Source of the DNA: Gimesia benthica
Lineage (GTDB): Bacteria; Planctomycetota; Planctomycetia; Planctomycetales; Planctomycetaceae
Length of the DNA stretch: 64,000 nt
Assembly: GCF_009720525.1 (NCBI RefSeq)
Contig: NZ_CP043930.1
Location: forward strand, 4,558,501 to 4,622,500
Direction: 5' to 3'
The notes under the pieces are model-generated. The model was not told the DNA's origin. It searched no databases and saw only the letters and a list, made by a program, of their open reading frames with translations. Below, one piece after another: positions 27,886 to 36,492 of this stretch (within the stretch, counting starts at the first letter, position 1; each line of letters starts with the position of its first letter). Made by a program: the position numbers and the translations under genes.

Positions 27886-29586
27886 ATGGCCGATGATTGG
27901 ATGCAACAGTTAGTCGATGATGGATATCTTGGTCCCGCGCAGCTGGACGAAGCCTCCAGTCTGGCCAGTTCGATGGGGATTTCACCTGGGGAAGCACTGG
28001 TCAAGCTGGGCTACGTGGGAGCCGAGGTGATCGCCCAGGCCCAGGCATCCATGTATGGTTATGAGTTTGTTGAGCTGGAAGGCCTGGAAATTCCCCAGTC
28101 CGTGATCGAACTCGTGCCGGAATCCATGGCCCGTGAAAACACGGTTATTCCGGTGGGGATGCGGGGGGATTCACTGCAGATTGCCCTGCATGACCCAATG
28201 AAATACGAAGTTCTGGACAAGCTGCGATTCATTATTAACCGCGATATCGATGTGGTGATGGCCCCCATCGAAGCGATTCAGGCCGCAATCAACCGGCATT
28301 ACGGTCAAAGTGAGACTGAGTCGGTCGATACGATGCTGAAAGAGTTCACTGAAACTCAGATTGATATCACCGCGACCGAACTGGCGACGTCCACCAGTGT
28401 GGAAGAAGAGGACGAGACTGCCCCCGTTATCCGTCTGGCTAACCTGATCATCAGTGAAGCGGTTAATATGCGGGCCAGTGATATTCATGTCGAGCCCTTC
28501 GAAGACCGGATCCGGATTCGGTACCGGATCGATGGTTCGCTGATCGAGCGAGACAGCCCTCCCCGCCGTCTGCTCTCCGCCCTGGTCTCCCGTTTCAAGA
28601 TTATGGCGAAAATGGATATCGCCGAAAAACGTCGTCCTCAGGACGGTCGTATCAAGACCACCATTTCCGGTAAGGACTATGACCTGCGTGTCAGTATTCT
28701 CCCAACCAACCATGGCCAGGCAGTGGTCATGCGTATTCTGGACCGGGATAACATTAAAGTCGGGATTCGAAACCTCGGATTCTCGGAAGAGAACTACCGC
28801 CGCTTCCAGACGATCATTCGGCGCCCCAACGGCATCTTTCTCGTGACGGGGCCGACGGGGAGTGGTAAGACTACAACTTTGTATAGTGCTCTGGGTGAGC
28901 TGAACCGACCCGACCGGAAGATCATTACCGCCGAAGACCCGGTCGAATACTATCTGCCGGGTATCAATCAGGTGGAGGTGAAGCACAGCATCGGCCTGGA
29001 CTTCTCCCGAATTATTCGTGCCATGTTGCGACAGGCCCCCAACGTGATCCTCGTGGGGGAAATTCGCGATGTGGAAACTGCTGAGATGGCAATTCAAGCA
29101 TCTTTGACAGGACACTTGGTATTCAGTACTCTACATACGAACGACGCGCCCAGTTCTATTACACGTTTGATCGATATGGGTGTTCAGCCGTTCCTCGTGG
29201 CTTCCAGTGTGATGGCGGTCATGGCACAGCGTCTGGTGCGTGTTGTCTGTGGTAAATGTGTGGAGCAATACACACCCGATCCAGGGGAGCTGGAGTACCT
29301 CGGTATCACCTCCAGCCAGATGGAGAAAGCGATCTTCAATCGAGGCAAGGGCTGTAACACATGTTCACACACAGGCTTCAAAGGGCGTAAGGCGGTTTTT
29401 GAACTGATGATGATGAATTCCGCTATACGTGAGATGACTTTCCGCAGTGAGGCTTCACAAAACATTCGGCGGCAGGCCATCCTGCACGGGATGAAATCAC
29501 TTGCAGAGGATGCTACTGATAAGGCCCTGCTGGGCATCACAACACTCTCGGAAGCAATGAAGCTGGCCAAGGGCATGGATTCTTAA
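27886..29586 (+). CDS. Type II secretion / type IV pilus assembly ATPase (GspE/PilB family), copy 1
   Basis: A 566-residue cytoplasmic hexameric ATPase that drives pseudopilus or pilus extension. Residues about 1-150 are the MshEN/GspE N-terminal domain ('YGYEFVELEGLEIPQSVIELVP'). The core has 'RASDIHVEPFEDRIRIRYRID', Walker A 'GPTGSGKTTTLYSAL' (about 322-336), the Asp box 'KIITAEDPVEYYLPGINQV', Walker B 'NVILVGEIRDVETAEMA' and the His box 'STLHTNDAPSSITRLIDMG'. The tetracysteine zinc site is 'CGKC...CNTC' (about 460-500). It is the first of two similar ATPases here, separated by pilT. Both retain the motor motifs. Confidence 0.93.
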   Translation: MADDWMQQLVDDGYLGPAQLDEASSLASSMGISPGEALVKLGYVGAEVIAQAQASMYGYEFVELEGLEIPQSVIELVPESMARENTVIPVGMRGDSLQIALHDPMKYEVLDKLRFIINRDIDVVMAPIEAIQAAINRHYGQSETESVDTMLKEFTETQIDITATELATSTSVEEEDETAPVIRLANLIISEAVNMRASDIHVEPFEDRIRIRYRIDGSLIERDSPPRRLLSALVSRFKIMAKMDIAEKRRPQDGRIKTTISGKDYDLRVSILPTNHGQAVVMRILDRDNIKVGIRNLGFSEENYRRFQTIIRRPNGIFLVTGPTGSGKTTTLYSALGELNRPDRKIITAEDPVEYYLPGINQVEVKHSIGLDFSRIIRAMLRQAPNVILVGEIRDVETAEMAIQASLTGHLVFSTLHTNDAPSSITRLIDMGVQPFLVASSVMAVMAQRLVRVVCGKCVEQYTPDPGELEYLGITSSQMEKAIFNRGKGCNTCSHTGFKGRKAVFELMMMNSAIREMTFRSEASQNIRRQAILHGMKSLAEDATDKALLGITTLSEAMKLAKGMDS

Positions 29587-29988
29587 TCTGGTCGCGTTCA
29601 GACACTCTGTTTTTGGAGCATTTTTAGGGCAATCACCCGGTTCCAGGTGCTGATCGTTCTGACTTTTCATGTGAAGATATTGATCTAAATTCCCTGATTT
29701 TGTTGAGTTTTGCCTGACATTACCGGATAATTACATCGGATTCGCACTCAAAAGCGGCCCGAATTCATAAATACATTTCTAAATCGTCTTATCTAAATCT
29801 ACGTTATTTTGTTCTCGGATAACTTGTTACATCAGGTGGTTCACGGAAAGCCGGAAGTTCATGATCGTTCTGAGAAAAGGATTGCCTCAAGTCACAGAAT
29901 GATCCTCGATTTCCGGCGTTGATCGCATTTCCGATCTTCGTCGAACACGCTCCAGATCCAAATATCGCGTTTTCAGAAAGTACTTTGG
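29587..29988. other. AT-rich intergenic region upstream of pilT
   Basis: About 400 bases with no gene. It is clearly AT-rich in 29690-29830 and may contain a separate promoter for pilT and the genes after it. I see no hairpin strong enough to call a terminator. Confidence 0.5.
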
Positions 29989-31110
29989 ATGGCAACAGTT
30001 CAGATTGATAAATTGCTGGAGACTGTCGTTAAAGAAAAGGTGAGTGACCTGCACATCACCACCGGGCAGCCTCCTGTTGTACGCGTCGGGGGCCGGATGG
30101 TCCGCCTGGAAACCAAAAGTCTCGAGCCGGACGATACCGTCGCGTTGATGAAGAGTATCACACCCGAACGAAACCAGCAGGAACTGCAGGAAGTCGGGGG
30201 GACCGACTTCGGATTCGCGTTTGGAGAAAAAGCGCGGTTTCGTGTGTCCGTCTTCAAGCAGCGCGGCCAAATCGGTATGGTGCTGCGACGAATTCCCAAC
30301 GAGTTCCTCACGTTCGAACAGCTGGGGCTGCCAAAAGTGATTGGTGACCTGTTGGAACGTCCCCGAGGTCTGTTCCTCGTGACTGGTCCAACCGGGTCGG
30401 GAAAGACAACCAGCCTCGCGAGCATGATCAATCACATGAACGATACGATGGATCACCACATCATCACGATGGAAGATCCGATCGAGTACTATCACCAGCA
30501 TAAAAAATCGACTATTAACCAGCGTGAGATCGGCGTGGACGTGCCGACCTTCCCCGAAGCGCTGCGTCGTGCTCTACGACAGGATCCGGACGTGATTCTC
30601 GTGGGGGAAATGCGAGACCTGGAAACCATTTCAGCGGCGATTACTGCGGCGGAAACGGGGCACGTTGTGTTCGGAACGTTGCACACCACTGGTGCTCAGG
30701 GAACGGTAGACCGAATTATCGACGTGTTCCCCACCAGTCAGCAGGACCAGATCCGCACGCAGCTTTCCAGTTCGATTATCGGGATTCTAAGTCAGGCGCT
30801 GATGCCCAAGAAACCCAAGGGGCTGGTCGCCGCTTATGAAATGCTGGTCGTTACGCCCGCGATCGCGAACCTGATTCGCGAAGCGAAAACCTATCGTATC
30901 AACTCCAGTATTCAGACGGGACGTAAATTCGGGATGCAACTGCTCGACGATGCGTTGTTCAATCTGTGGCGCGACGGGTTGTGTGAAGAAAAAGATGTTG
31001 TCATTCGCTCCAATAATCCCGGCGAGTTGAAAGCCAAGATTGCGATGGCCAAGAAGGGCCTCCTGGAAGATGACGATGATGACGACGAAGACGATGACTT
31101 TGAGGATTGA
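29989..31110 (+). CDS. pilT: PilT-family twitching/retraction ATPase
   Basis: A 373-residue ATPase of the PilT group, which depolymerises type IV pili. It begins 'IDKLLETVVKEKVSDLHIT', has Walker A 'GPTGSGKTTSLASMINHMN' (from about residue 133), the Asp box 'HIITMEDPIEYYH', Walker B 'DPDVILVGEMRDLETISAAI', and the C-terminal 'AIANLIREAKTYRI', equivalent to the AIRNLIRE motif needed for retraction. The last 14 residues are almost only Asp/Glu, an unusual tail. It sits between the two GspE/PilB copies. Confidence 0.9.
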   Translation: MATVQIDKLLETVVKEKVSDLHITTGQPPVVRVGGRMVRLETKSLEPDDTVALMKSITPERNQQELQEVGGTDFGFAFGEKARFRVSVFKQRGQIGMVLRRIPNEFLTFEQLGLPKVIGDLLERPRGLFLVTGPTGSGKTTSLASMINHMNDTMDHHIITMEDPIEYYHQHKKSTINQREIGVDVPTFPEALRRALRQDPDVILVGEMRDLETISAAITAAETGHVVFGTLHTTGAQGTVDRIIDVFPTSQQDQIRTQLSSSIIGILSQALMPKKPKGLVAAYEMLVVTPAIANLIREAKTYRINSSIQTGRKFGMQLLDDALFNLWRDGLCEEKDVVIRSNNPGELKAKIAMAKKGLLEDDDDDDEDDDFED

Positions 31111-31190
31111 GATCAAAACAGAAAGGCGACACAGTAACGTCGTTCTTTTCTGTCTGGAATAAACTAGGTGTTAATCAGAGGTAGACACAC

Positions 31191-32897
31191 ATGGCAGCAC
31201 GACGCCTTGGTCAAATCATGGTCGATCTGGGATACATTTCAGAAGATCAGTTGTGGGATATTCTGGAAGAACAGAAGCAGAGTCCGGGGGAAGTAATCGG
31301 CCAGGTGGCGATCCGCATGGGCCTCGTGACTGACGAGCAGGTCACTCAGGCACTCGCCGAACAGTGGGGTATGCCCGTTGTTGAACTGAGTGAAACAAAT
31401 ATTCCTCCCAAGGTGCTGGAACTGGTTCCGGAAACGATGGCCTCGATTTACAAGATCATGCCCGTTTCCCTGAAAGACGGCGTGTTGACCGTCGCCATGG
31501 CTGATCCTCAGAACGTGGCAGCCCTCGATGACCTGCGCAACTTTCTGGGATACGATGTCCGCGGTGCGGTTTCGAACCTGAAAGATGTTGAAGCGGCCAT
31601 CGAACGGCATTACTCCGAGCATCAGGACAGCATCGAAGACGTCATCGGTGCCATTGAGGATGAACTGGGTGAGGAGACCGGCAAAAACGTCTACAACATC
31701 ACTGATACGGATGAACTCGTCGATGCAGCTCCGATTCGTAAGCTGCTCAACATGGTCATGCTGCTGGCGATCAAAGATAAAGCTTCCGACATCCACATGG
31801 AACCGTTTGAAGATGAATTCAAGATCCGTGTTCGCGCCGACGGTGTGCTGTATGAAATGGTTCCCCCTCCCCGCCACCTGGCGAATGCCATCGTCTCCCG
31901 TATCAAAATTATGGCCGACCTCGATATCGCCGAACGGCGTCTGCCGCAGGACGGTCGTATCGAATTGAACGTCGGCGGCAACCCGGTCGACTTGCGTGTC
32001 AGTGTGCTGCCTACCCTGTTCGGTGAAGCGGTCGTTATGCGAGTTCTGGACCGGACCGTGGTTCAGCTCGACCTGAATAAAATCGGCATGGATCCCAATA
32101 CACTCACCCGTTTCCGCGAAATGATTCATCGCCCCAACGGGATCGTACTGGTGACCGGCCCGACGGGGAGTGGGAAAACCACGACCCTTTACTCGGCGTT
32201 GAACGAGCTCAACGTCATCGAAGAAAAAATTATTACAACCGAAGACCCGATCGAGTACGACATCGACGGCCTGATTCAGGTCCCGGTGAATCCCGATATC
32301 CAGGTGACCTTTGCGTCAGTGCTGCGGGCGATTCTGCGACACGATCCTGACCAGATTCTGATCGGCGAGATTCGTGACTACGAAACCGCCGAAATCGCGG
32401 TGCAGAGTGCGTTGACCGGTCACCTTGTATTCAGCACGTTGCACACCAATGATGCACCGTCGGCGATCACCCGACTGCGCGATATGGGGGTTCCGACCTT
32501 CTTGATCACCGCAACGGTTGAAGCGATTCAGGCACAACGTCTGGTGCGAACCATCTGTAAAGAGTGCCGGACCGAGTTCGAGCCCAGCGATGAGTTGCTC
32601 ATGGAACTGCAGCTCCCCATCGAGCAGGCACGACAGTACAGCTTCTACTACGGAAAAGGTTGTGCCACCTGTAATAACTCGGGATACAAAGGCCGTACCG
32701 GTCTGTATGAACTCATGGACGTCACCGACGAAATTCGCGACCTGATCACCGAGGATGCGTCGGTCGACGACATTCGAAATGTGGCACGCAGCCAGGGAAT
32801 GACCACGTTGCGTGAAGCCGGGCTGAAACTGATTTTTGACGGAGTCACCACGATCGATGAGGTCGTACGGGAAACCGTTATGGAAGATATCGAATAA
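31191..32897 (+). CDS. Type II secretion / type IV pilus assembly ATPase (GspE/PilB family), copy 2
   Basis: A 568-residue paralogue of copy 1. The MshEN N-terminal domain opens 'RRLGQIMVDLGYISEDQLWDILEEQ'. The motor carries 'KASDIHMEPFEDEFKIRVRAD', Walker A 'GPTGSGKTTTLYSALNEL' (about 323-340), Asp box 'KIITTEDPIEYDIDG', Walker B 'DQILIGEIRDYETAEIAVQ', and the zinc tetracysteine 'CKEC...CATC' with 'GYKGRTGLYELM'. It lies 63 bases before the pilC-like gene, so it is the likely cognate extension motor of the downstream pseudopilins. Confidence 0.93.
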   Translation: MAARRLGQIMVDLGYISEDQLWDILEEQKQSPGEVIGQVAIRMGLVTDEQVTQALAEQWGMPVVELSETNIPPKVLELVPETMASIYKIMPVSLKDGVLTVAMADPQNVAALDDLRNFLGYDVRGAVSNLKDVEAAIERHYSEHQDSIEDVIGAIEDELGEETGKNVYNITDTDELVDAAPIRKLLNMVMLLAIKDKASDIHMEPFEDEFKIRVRADGVLYEMVPPPRHLANAIVSRIKIMADLDIAERRLPQDGRIELNVGGNPVDLRVSVLPTLFGEAVVMRVLDRTVVQLDLNKIGMDPNTLTRFREMIHRPNGIVLVTGPTGSGKTTTLYSALNELNVIEEKIITTEDPIEYDIDGLIQVPVNPDIQVTFASVLRAILRHDPDQILIGEIRDYETAEIAVQSALTGHLVFSTLHTNDAPSAITRLRDMGVPTFLITATVEAIQAQRLVRTICKECRTEFEPSDELLMELQLPIEQARQYSFYYGKGCATCNNSGYKGRTGLYELMDVTDEIRDLITEDASVDDIRNVARSQGMTTLREAGLKLIFDGVTTIDEVVRETVMEDIE

Positions 32898-32960
32898 TCT
32901 GGTACTACCAGGTACATGCAAAACACACTTTTTCAAGACGACTAATGACGGAGTAACGCC

Positions 32961-34223
32961 ATGCCGGTTTATCAGTATGAGGCCATGGATAACACAGGGC
33001 TCGAGGTCAAAGACACCATCGAAGCGCCTTCCGAAGCCGATGCCCAGACCATGATCAAAGAGAAGGGCTTTTTCGTTACCAAAATTGCTGAAAAAGGCCG
33101 CGGCAAAAAACAGAAAAAAGGAGCAGGCGGCAAAGGGGGGGCAGCTGCCAAGAAAGCCAGCGCCAAGAAAGGTGGGTTCTCCATCGGCGGCGTGCGGCCC
33201 AAACAGCTCTGTACCTTCACCCGTCAGCTGTCCACACTGCAGGACGCTGGTCTGCCGATCCTGAGAAGTCTGCGAATTCTGGAATCGCAGGCCAAACCGG
33301 GGCCGCTCAAAGCTTCCCTGGATGGCGTTATTGAAGATATTGAATCGGGCAACACGCTCTCCGAAGCCATGGCCAAGCAGCCTAAGTGCTTCGATAACCT
33401 GTACGTCAACATGGTGAAAGCCGGTGAGGCCGGTGGTGCGCTCGAAATCATTCTGCAGCGTCTGGCCGAGTTCAAGGAACGGGCCCAGAGTCTGAAGAAG
33501 AAAGTACAGGGGGCGATGATCTATCCGGTCGCCGTGATCACGGTAGCCAGTTTGATCGTGGGCTTCATCATGTACTGGATTATTCCGAAGTTCAAAAAGA
33601 TCTTCCTCGACTTCGGTACTGAACTACCTGGTATTACGCTCATGCTCATGAAGGTGAGTGATATCGTGGTGAACTACTTCTATCTTTTCCCGGCCGTTCC
33701 GATTGCGCTCTGGATCTTCATCAAGATTGTGAGGAAGAACAAGAAAGGAGCGTTTATTGTCGACTGGATTGCCCTACGAATACCCTTGCTAGGCAAGATT
33801 ATCAGTAAGTCGGTGACCGCGCGTACCTGTCGAACACTGGGGACATTAATTTCATCCGGGGTGCCCATTCTGGAAGCGATTATCATCGCCCGTGATACGG
33901 CGGGGAACATGGTCTTCCAGCGGGCCTTCGATACGATTTACGCCGCGATCCGCGAAGGGGAGACCATGGCGGTTCCGCTCAAGGAAGCCCGAATTGTGGA
34001 TGATATCGTGGTCAACATGGTGGACGTGGGTGAAGAGACCGGTGCACTCGACGACATGCTCTACAAGGTGGCGGACGTGTATGACGAAGAAGTCGCTGTA
34101 CTCGTGGACGCCCTGGTGAGTCTGCTGGAACCGCTGATGGTGATCGTGCTGGGTCTCATTGTGGGTTTCATTGTGATCGCACTCTTCATGCCGCTGATTA
34201 AATTGCTCAACGATTTGTCCTAG
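32961..34223 (+). CDS. Type II secretion / type IV pilus inner-membrane platform protein (GspF/PilC)
   Basis: A 420-residue inner-membrane protein that couples the ATPase to pseudopilin assembly. The N-terminus 'MPVYQYEAMDNTGLEVKDTIEA' is the family start. A Lys/Gly/Ala-rich linker (about 45-72) precedes two T2SSF domains: the first with 'FTRQLSTLQDAGLPILRSLRIL' and a membrane segment near 195-215, the second with 'RTCRTLGTLISSGVPILEAI' and the C-terminal membrane segment 'VIVLGLIVGFIVIALFMPLI'. The Lys-rich linker is longer than in most relatives. Confidence 0.93.
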   Translation: MPVYQYEAMDNTGLEVKDTIEAPSEADAQTMIKEKGFFVTKIAEKGRGKKQKKGAGGKGGAAAKKASAKKGGFSIGGVRPKQLCTFTRQLSTLQDAGLPILRSLRILESQAKPGPLKASLDGVIEDIESGNTLSEAMAKQPKCFDNLYVNMVKAGEAGGALEIILQRLAEFKERAQSLKKKVQGAMIYPVAVITVASLIVGFIMYWIIPKFKKIFLDFGTELPGITLMLMKVSDIVVNYFYLFPAVPIALWIFIKIVRKNKKGAFIVDWIALRIPLLGKIISKSVTARTCRTLGTLISSGVPILEAIIIARDTAGNMVFQRAFDTIYAAIREGETMAVPLKEARIVDDIVVNMVDVGEETGALDDMLYKVADVYDEEVAVLVDALVSLLEPLMVIVLGLIVGFIVIALFMPLIKLLNDLS

Positions 34224-34379
34224 TTAGATCGTAGTATTTTGAGAGGGGTGTTGCAGAATAATACAACTTTTCGCCTCTTTCTGGTACTGGCCATTATGCG
34301 ATAAGTCTAATTATAAGTGTCACTTAGTGTTAATGATGAAAGTCGGGCATAAAATTTGCCCTATATATATCGTAGAGAA

Positions 34380-34420
34380 GTCCCGGCTGAACCCGCCTGA
34401 ATCAGGCAAACGGGACGTTT
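34380..34420 (+). other. Nested hairpin in the leader of the first pseudopilin gene
   Basis: An outer GTCCCG/CGGGAC pairing (34380-34385 with 34411-34416) encloses an inner perfect GCCTGA-A-TCAGGC hairpin (34395-34407), followed by GTTTTC. It could be an attenuator or a weak terminator between the platform gene and the pseudopilin genes. Confidence 0.45.
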
Positions 34421-34463
34421 TCTAATGCTAAAATGAATCAATGAAAAGAGTTAGGAGTTAGAA

Positions 34464-35384
34464 ATGCAAAAACGGTCGCCAAAAGCCCCTTCGGCGTCGC
34501 AGCACAACAGGAGTGCGTTTACTCTGATCGAGCTCATGATTGTGATCGTGATCATCCTGATTCTGATCGGCCTTCTCATCCCCGCCGTAGGTGCCGTCCG
34601 TCTCCGGGCGCAGCAGGCGAATGTGAGAACGGAAATTACCAGCCTGGAAGGCGCCATCACTGCCTTCAGGCAGGATTTCGGTATGGATCCCCCCAGTGGC
34701 ATCGTTCTCTATGAGTCCGGCAGTGCCACCTGGGATCAGCGCAGTAAAGGGTTGGTCCGCAAAATGTGGCCTCAATTTAACTTCGGCCTTGATAAAGATA
34801 TTAACGGGGATGGTGACACTACAGACGTGATTGCACTGAATGCAGGGGAATGTCTGGTCTTCTTCCTGGGAGGCGTTTCGGATCGGACTCCTGATGGGAC
34901 CTTTCGCGTGTTTGGTTTCTCCAAGAATCCGGCCCGTCCTTTTCTAAATCCCGGCCATACTTCAGCAGATCCAGGTTACTCTGCTTCTCTGACAGCGACG
35001 AATTCCGGACGTCTGGGGCCCTACTTCGAATTTGATAACAGTCGTTTTGTTGATACAGACGGTGATCTTTCACCCGAATTTCTTGACCCCTTTCCCAGTC
35101 AACAGAAGCCTTATATCTACGTCAGCAGCTATGACGGACGCGGCTATCGCGTGGCGGATATTACCGGGACAGGTATGACCAGCGTCTATTTCCAGGGAGA
35201 TCCTTCAACGGCTCCGTCGACTAACAGTACACCTTTCAAGCCCAAGTCATATCAGATTATTTCACCCGGTGCTGACTATCAGTTCGGGACCGGCGGCAAT
35301 TATGACGCCAATAAAAACTTCCCGGCCGGTCGGACTGTTGAAGCAGACAATATCACCAATTTTGTCGGCGGGGCGTTGAAGTAA
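34464..35384 (+). CDS. Prepilin-type (GspG-like) major pseudopilin candidate
   Basis: A 306-residue protein with a prepilin leader and class III signal: 'RSA|FTLIELMIVIVIILILIGLL' near residues 15-37, with Glu at +5. The residue before the cleavage site is Ala rather than the usual Gly. 'RTEITSLEGAITAFRQDFG' is the GspG-like helix. The rest is much longer than GspG (about 140 residues) and includes Asp-rich loops near 'DKDINGDGDTTD' and 'DTDGDLSPEFLD' that look like calcium-binding sites. AGGAG lies seven bases before the ATG. As the first pseudopilin after the platform gene it is the best candidate for the major subunit. Confidence 0.88.
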   Translation: MQKRSPKAPSASQHNRSAFTLIELMIVIVIILILIGLLIPAVGAVRLRAQQANVRTEITSLEGAITAFRQDFGMDPPSGIVLYESGSATWDQRSKGLVRKMWPQFNFGLDKDINGDGDTTDVIALNAGECLVFFLGGVSDRTPDGTFRVFGFSKNPARPFLNPGHTSADPGYSASLTATNSGRLGPYFEFDNSRFVDTDGDLSPEFLDPFPSQQKPYIYVSSYDGRGYRVADITGTGMTSVYFQGDPSTAPSTNSTPFKPKSYQIISPGADYQFGTGGNYDANKNFPAGRTVEADNITNFVGGALK

Positions 35385-35438
35385 TCAGTAGTTCATAAAT
35401 TCACTTGTGTCTCTCTCATCAATGATGTCAGGTTTTCA

Positions 35439-36257
35439 ATGCGTCGTAATATAACTCATCAATCTGTTCGATCAGCGCGAAGCGGTTTTACGATCGTCGA
35501 GTTGTTGGTGGTCATTGGCATTCTGCTGTTCCTGATTGCTACGTCCGCATTTGTGGTTCGCAACATCGGGAATAAAGCGCGTGAGAAAAAGACCATGTCG
35601 ACCATCGTCAAAGTGAATGGTCTGATGCAGGATCGCATCGAAGCCATGCGGAAAGCACTCGACTCCACGAAAAACCAGCAGCAGCTGCAGTCCCTGGTGG
35701 GGCAGAAATATACATCGCTTGTGAACAACTACGGTGCAAAATACCGCAGTATTCCCAAGCCGGTCGTCGAAATCCTGGTCCGTAAAGACATCTTCCGGCA
35801 GAACCTGCCTCAATATGTCGCGGAAAATCCGAGCGTCAATGCCGCCATGGACGCCCAGCAGGGGGTCGCTTCCGGTGCTGCCGGAAATCTGGGGGCCGAT
35901 GCTGGTGCCAGTATCAGTTCGGAATACCTGTATTACATTCTCACCAAACACGAAACCTATGGCGTCCCACCGGTCGGCGAAGATGCGTTTCTCGCATCGG
36001 AAGTGGCCGACACTGATGGTGACGGGCTCATGGAGTTCGTCGATGGCTGGGGCAGACCACTGCGGTTCTACCGCTGGCCGACCCGTCTGATCAAACCCGA
36101 TGGTTCGACCATTCGGCGGGACATTGCCAGCGCCTTCTTTAACGGACTGCCTCCTGCTTCAGCAGCGGGATTTAACGAAGCAGATCCCATGAATGTGGAC
36201 GCCGACGATCCTCAAGGACGGATTCAGCACGAAAACAACCGCTCGGGGATCTGCTGA
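35439..36257 (+). CDS. Prepilin-type pseudopilin, interrupted by an apparent frameshift near its 3' end
   Basis: A 272-residue frame with the prepilin signal 'RSARSG|FTIVELLVVIGILLFLIATSA' (about 12-36) and the loop 'DTDGDGLMEFVDGWGRPLRF' (residues from nt 36009), typical of planctomycete pseudopilins. The frame then ends early in 'ENNRSGIC' at 36257. The expected C-terminus continues in the -1 frame to 36487 (listed separately), so the protein is truncated or the sequence has lost one base. The last 10-20 residues as encoded are therefore probably not native. The next gene starts 5 bases after the end of the displaced part. Confidence 0.8.
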   Translation: MRRNITHQSVRSARSGFTIVELLVVIGILLFLIATSAFVVRNIGNKAREKKTMSTIVKVNGLMQDRIEAMRKALDSTKNQQQLQSLVGQKYTSLVNNYGAKYRSIPKPVVEILVRKDIFRQNLPQYVAENPSVNAAMDAQQGVASGAAGNLGADAGASISSEYLYYILTKHETYGVPPVGEDAFLASEVADTDGDGLMEFVDGWGRPLRFYRWPTRLIKPDGSTIRRDIASAFFNGLPPASAAGFNEADPMNVDADDPQGRIQHENNRSGIC

Positions 36258-36487
36258 CACCGTTGTTCAACAGCAGTGCAGACTCGCAGTATGTGACCGG
36301 TCAGTATGGCGTCATGAATACATTCTGGTTGCCCCTGATCGTTTCCGCTGGCCAGGATGGCATCCTGGGGCTGCAAGAACCACATGATGAGGTCAACATA
36401 GGCGTGCTGGCACAGCCGGTCATTCCTATTGTCGAAGGTGTCTTCGATAATATTACCAACCACAATCAACGAGCCGGAGGAAGGTAA
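36242..36487 (+). pseudogene. Frame-shifted C-terminal part of the preceding pseudopilin
   Basis: Read in the -1 frame relative to the upstream gene this gives 'LGDLLTPLFNSSADSQYV', then 'FWLPLIVSAGQDGILGL' and 'VFDNITNHNQR', a C-terminus expected for this pseudopilin family. It has no own start signal. One missing base around 36238-36245, for instance one C in the CCGCTCGGGG stretch, would join both parts as '...ENNRLGDLLTPLF'. No slippery heptamer of the X-XXY-YYZ type is present at the junction, so programmed frameshifting is less likely than mutation or a sequencing error. Confidence 0.75.
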
Positions 36488-36492
36488 CGTCT

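Noticed and set aside
36230-36260. Programmed -1 ribosomal frameshifting in the pseudopilin gene
   Set aside because: No X-XXY-YYZ heptamer, and no clear downstream pseudoknot or upstream Shine-Dalgarno-like element; a lost base explains the data better.
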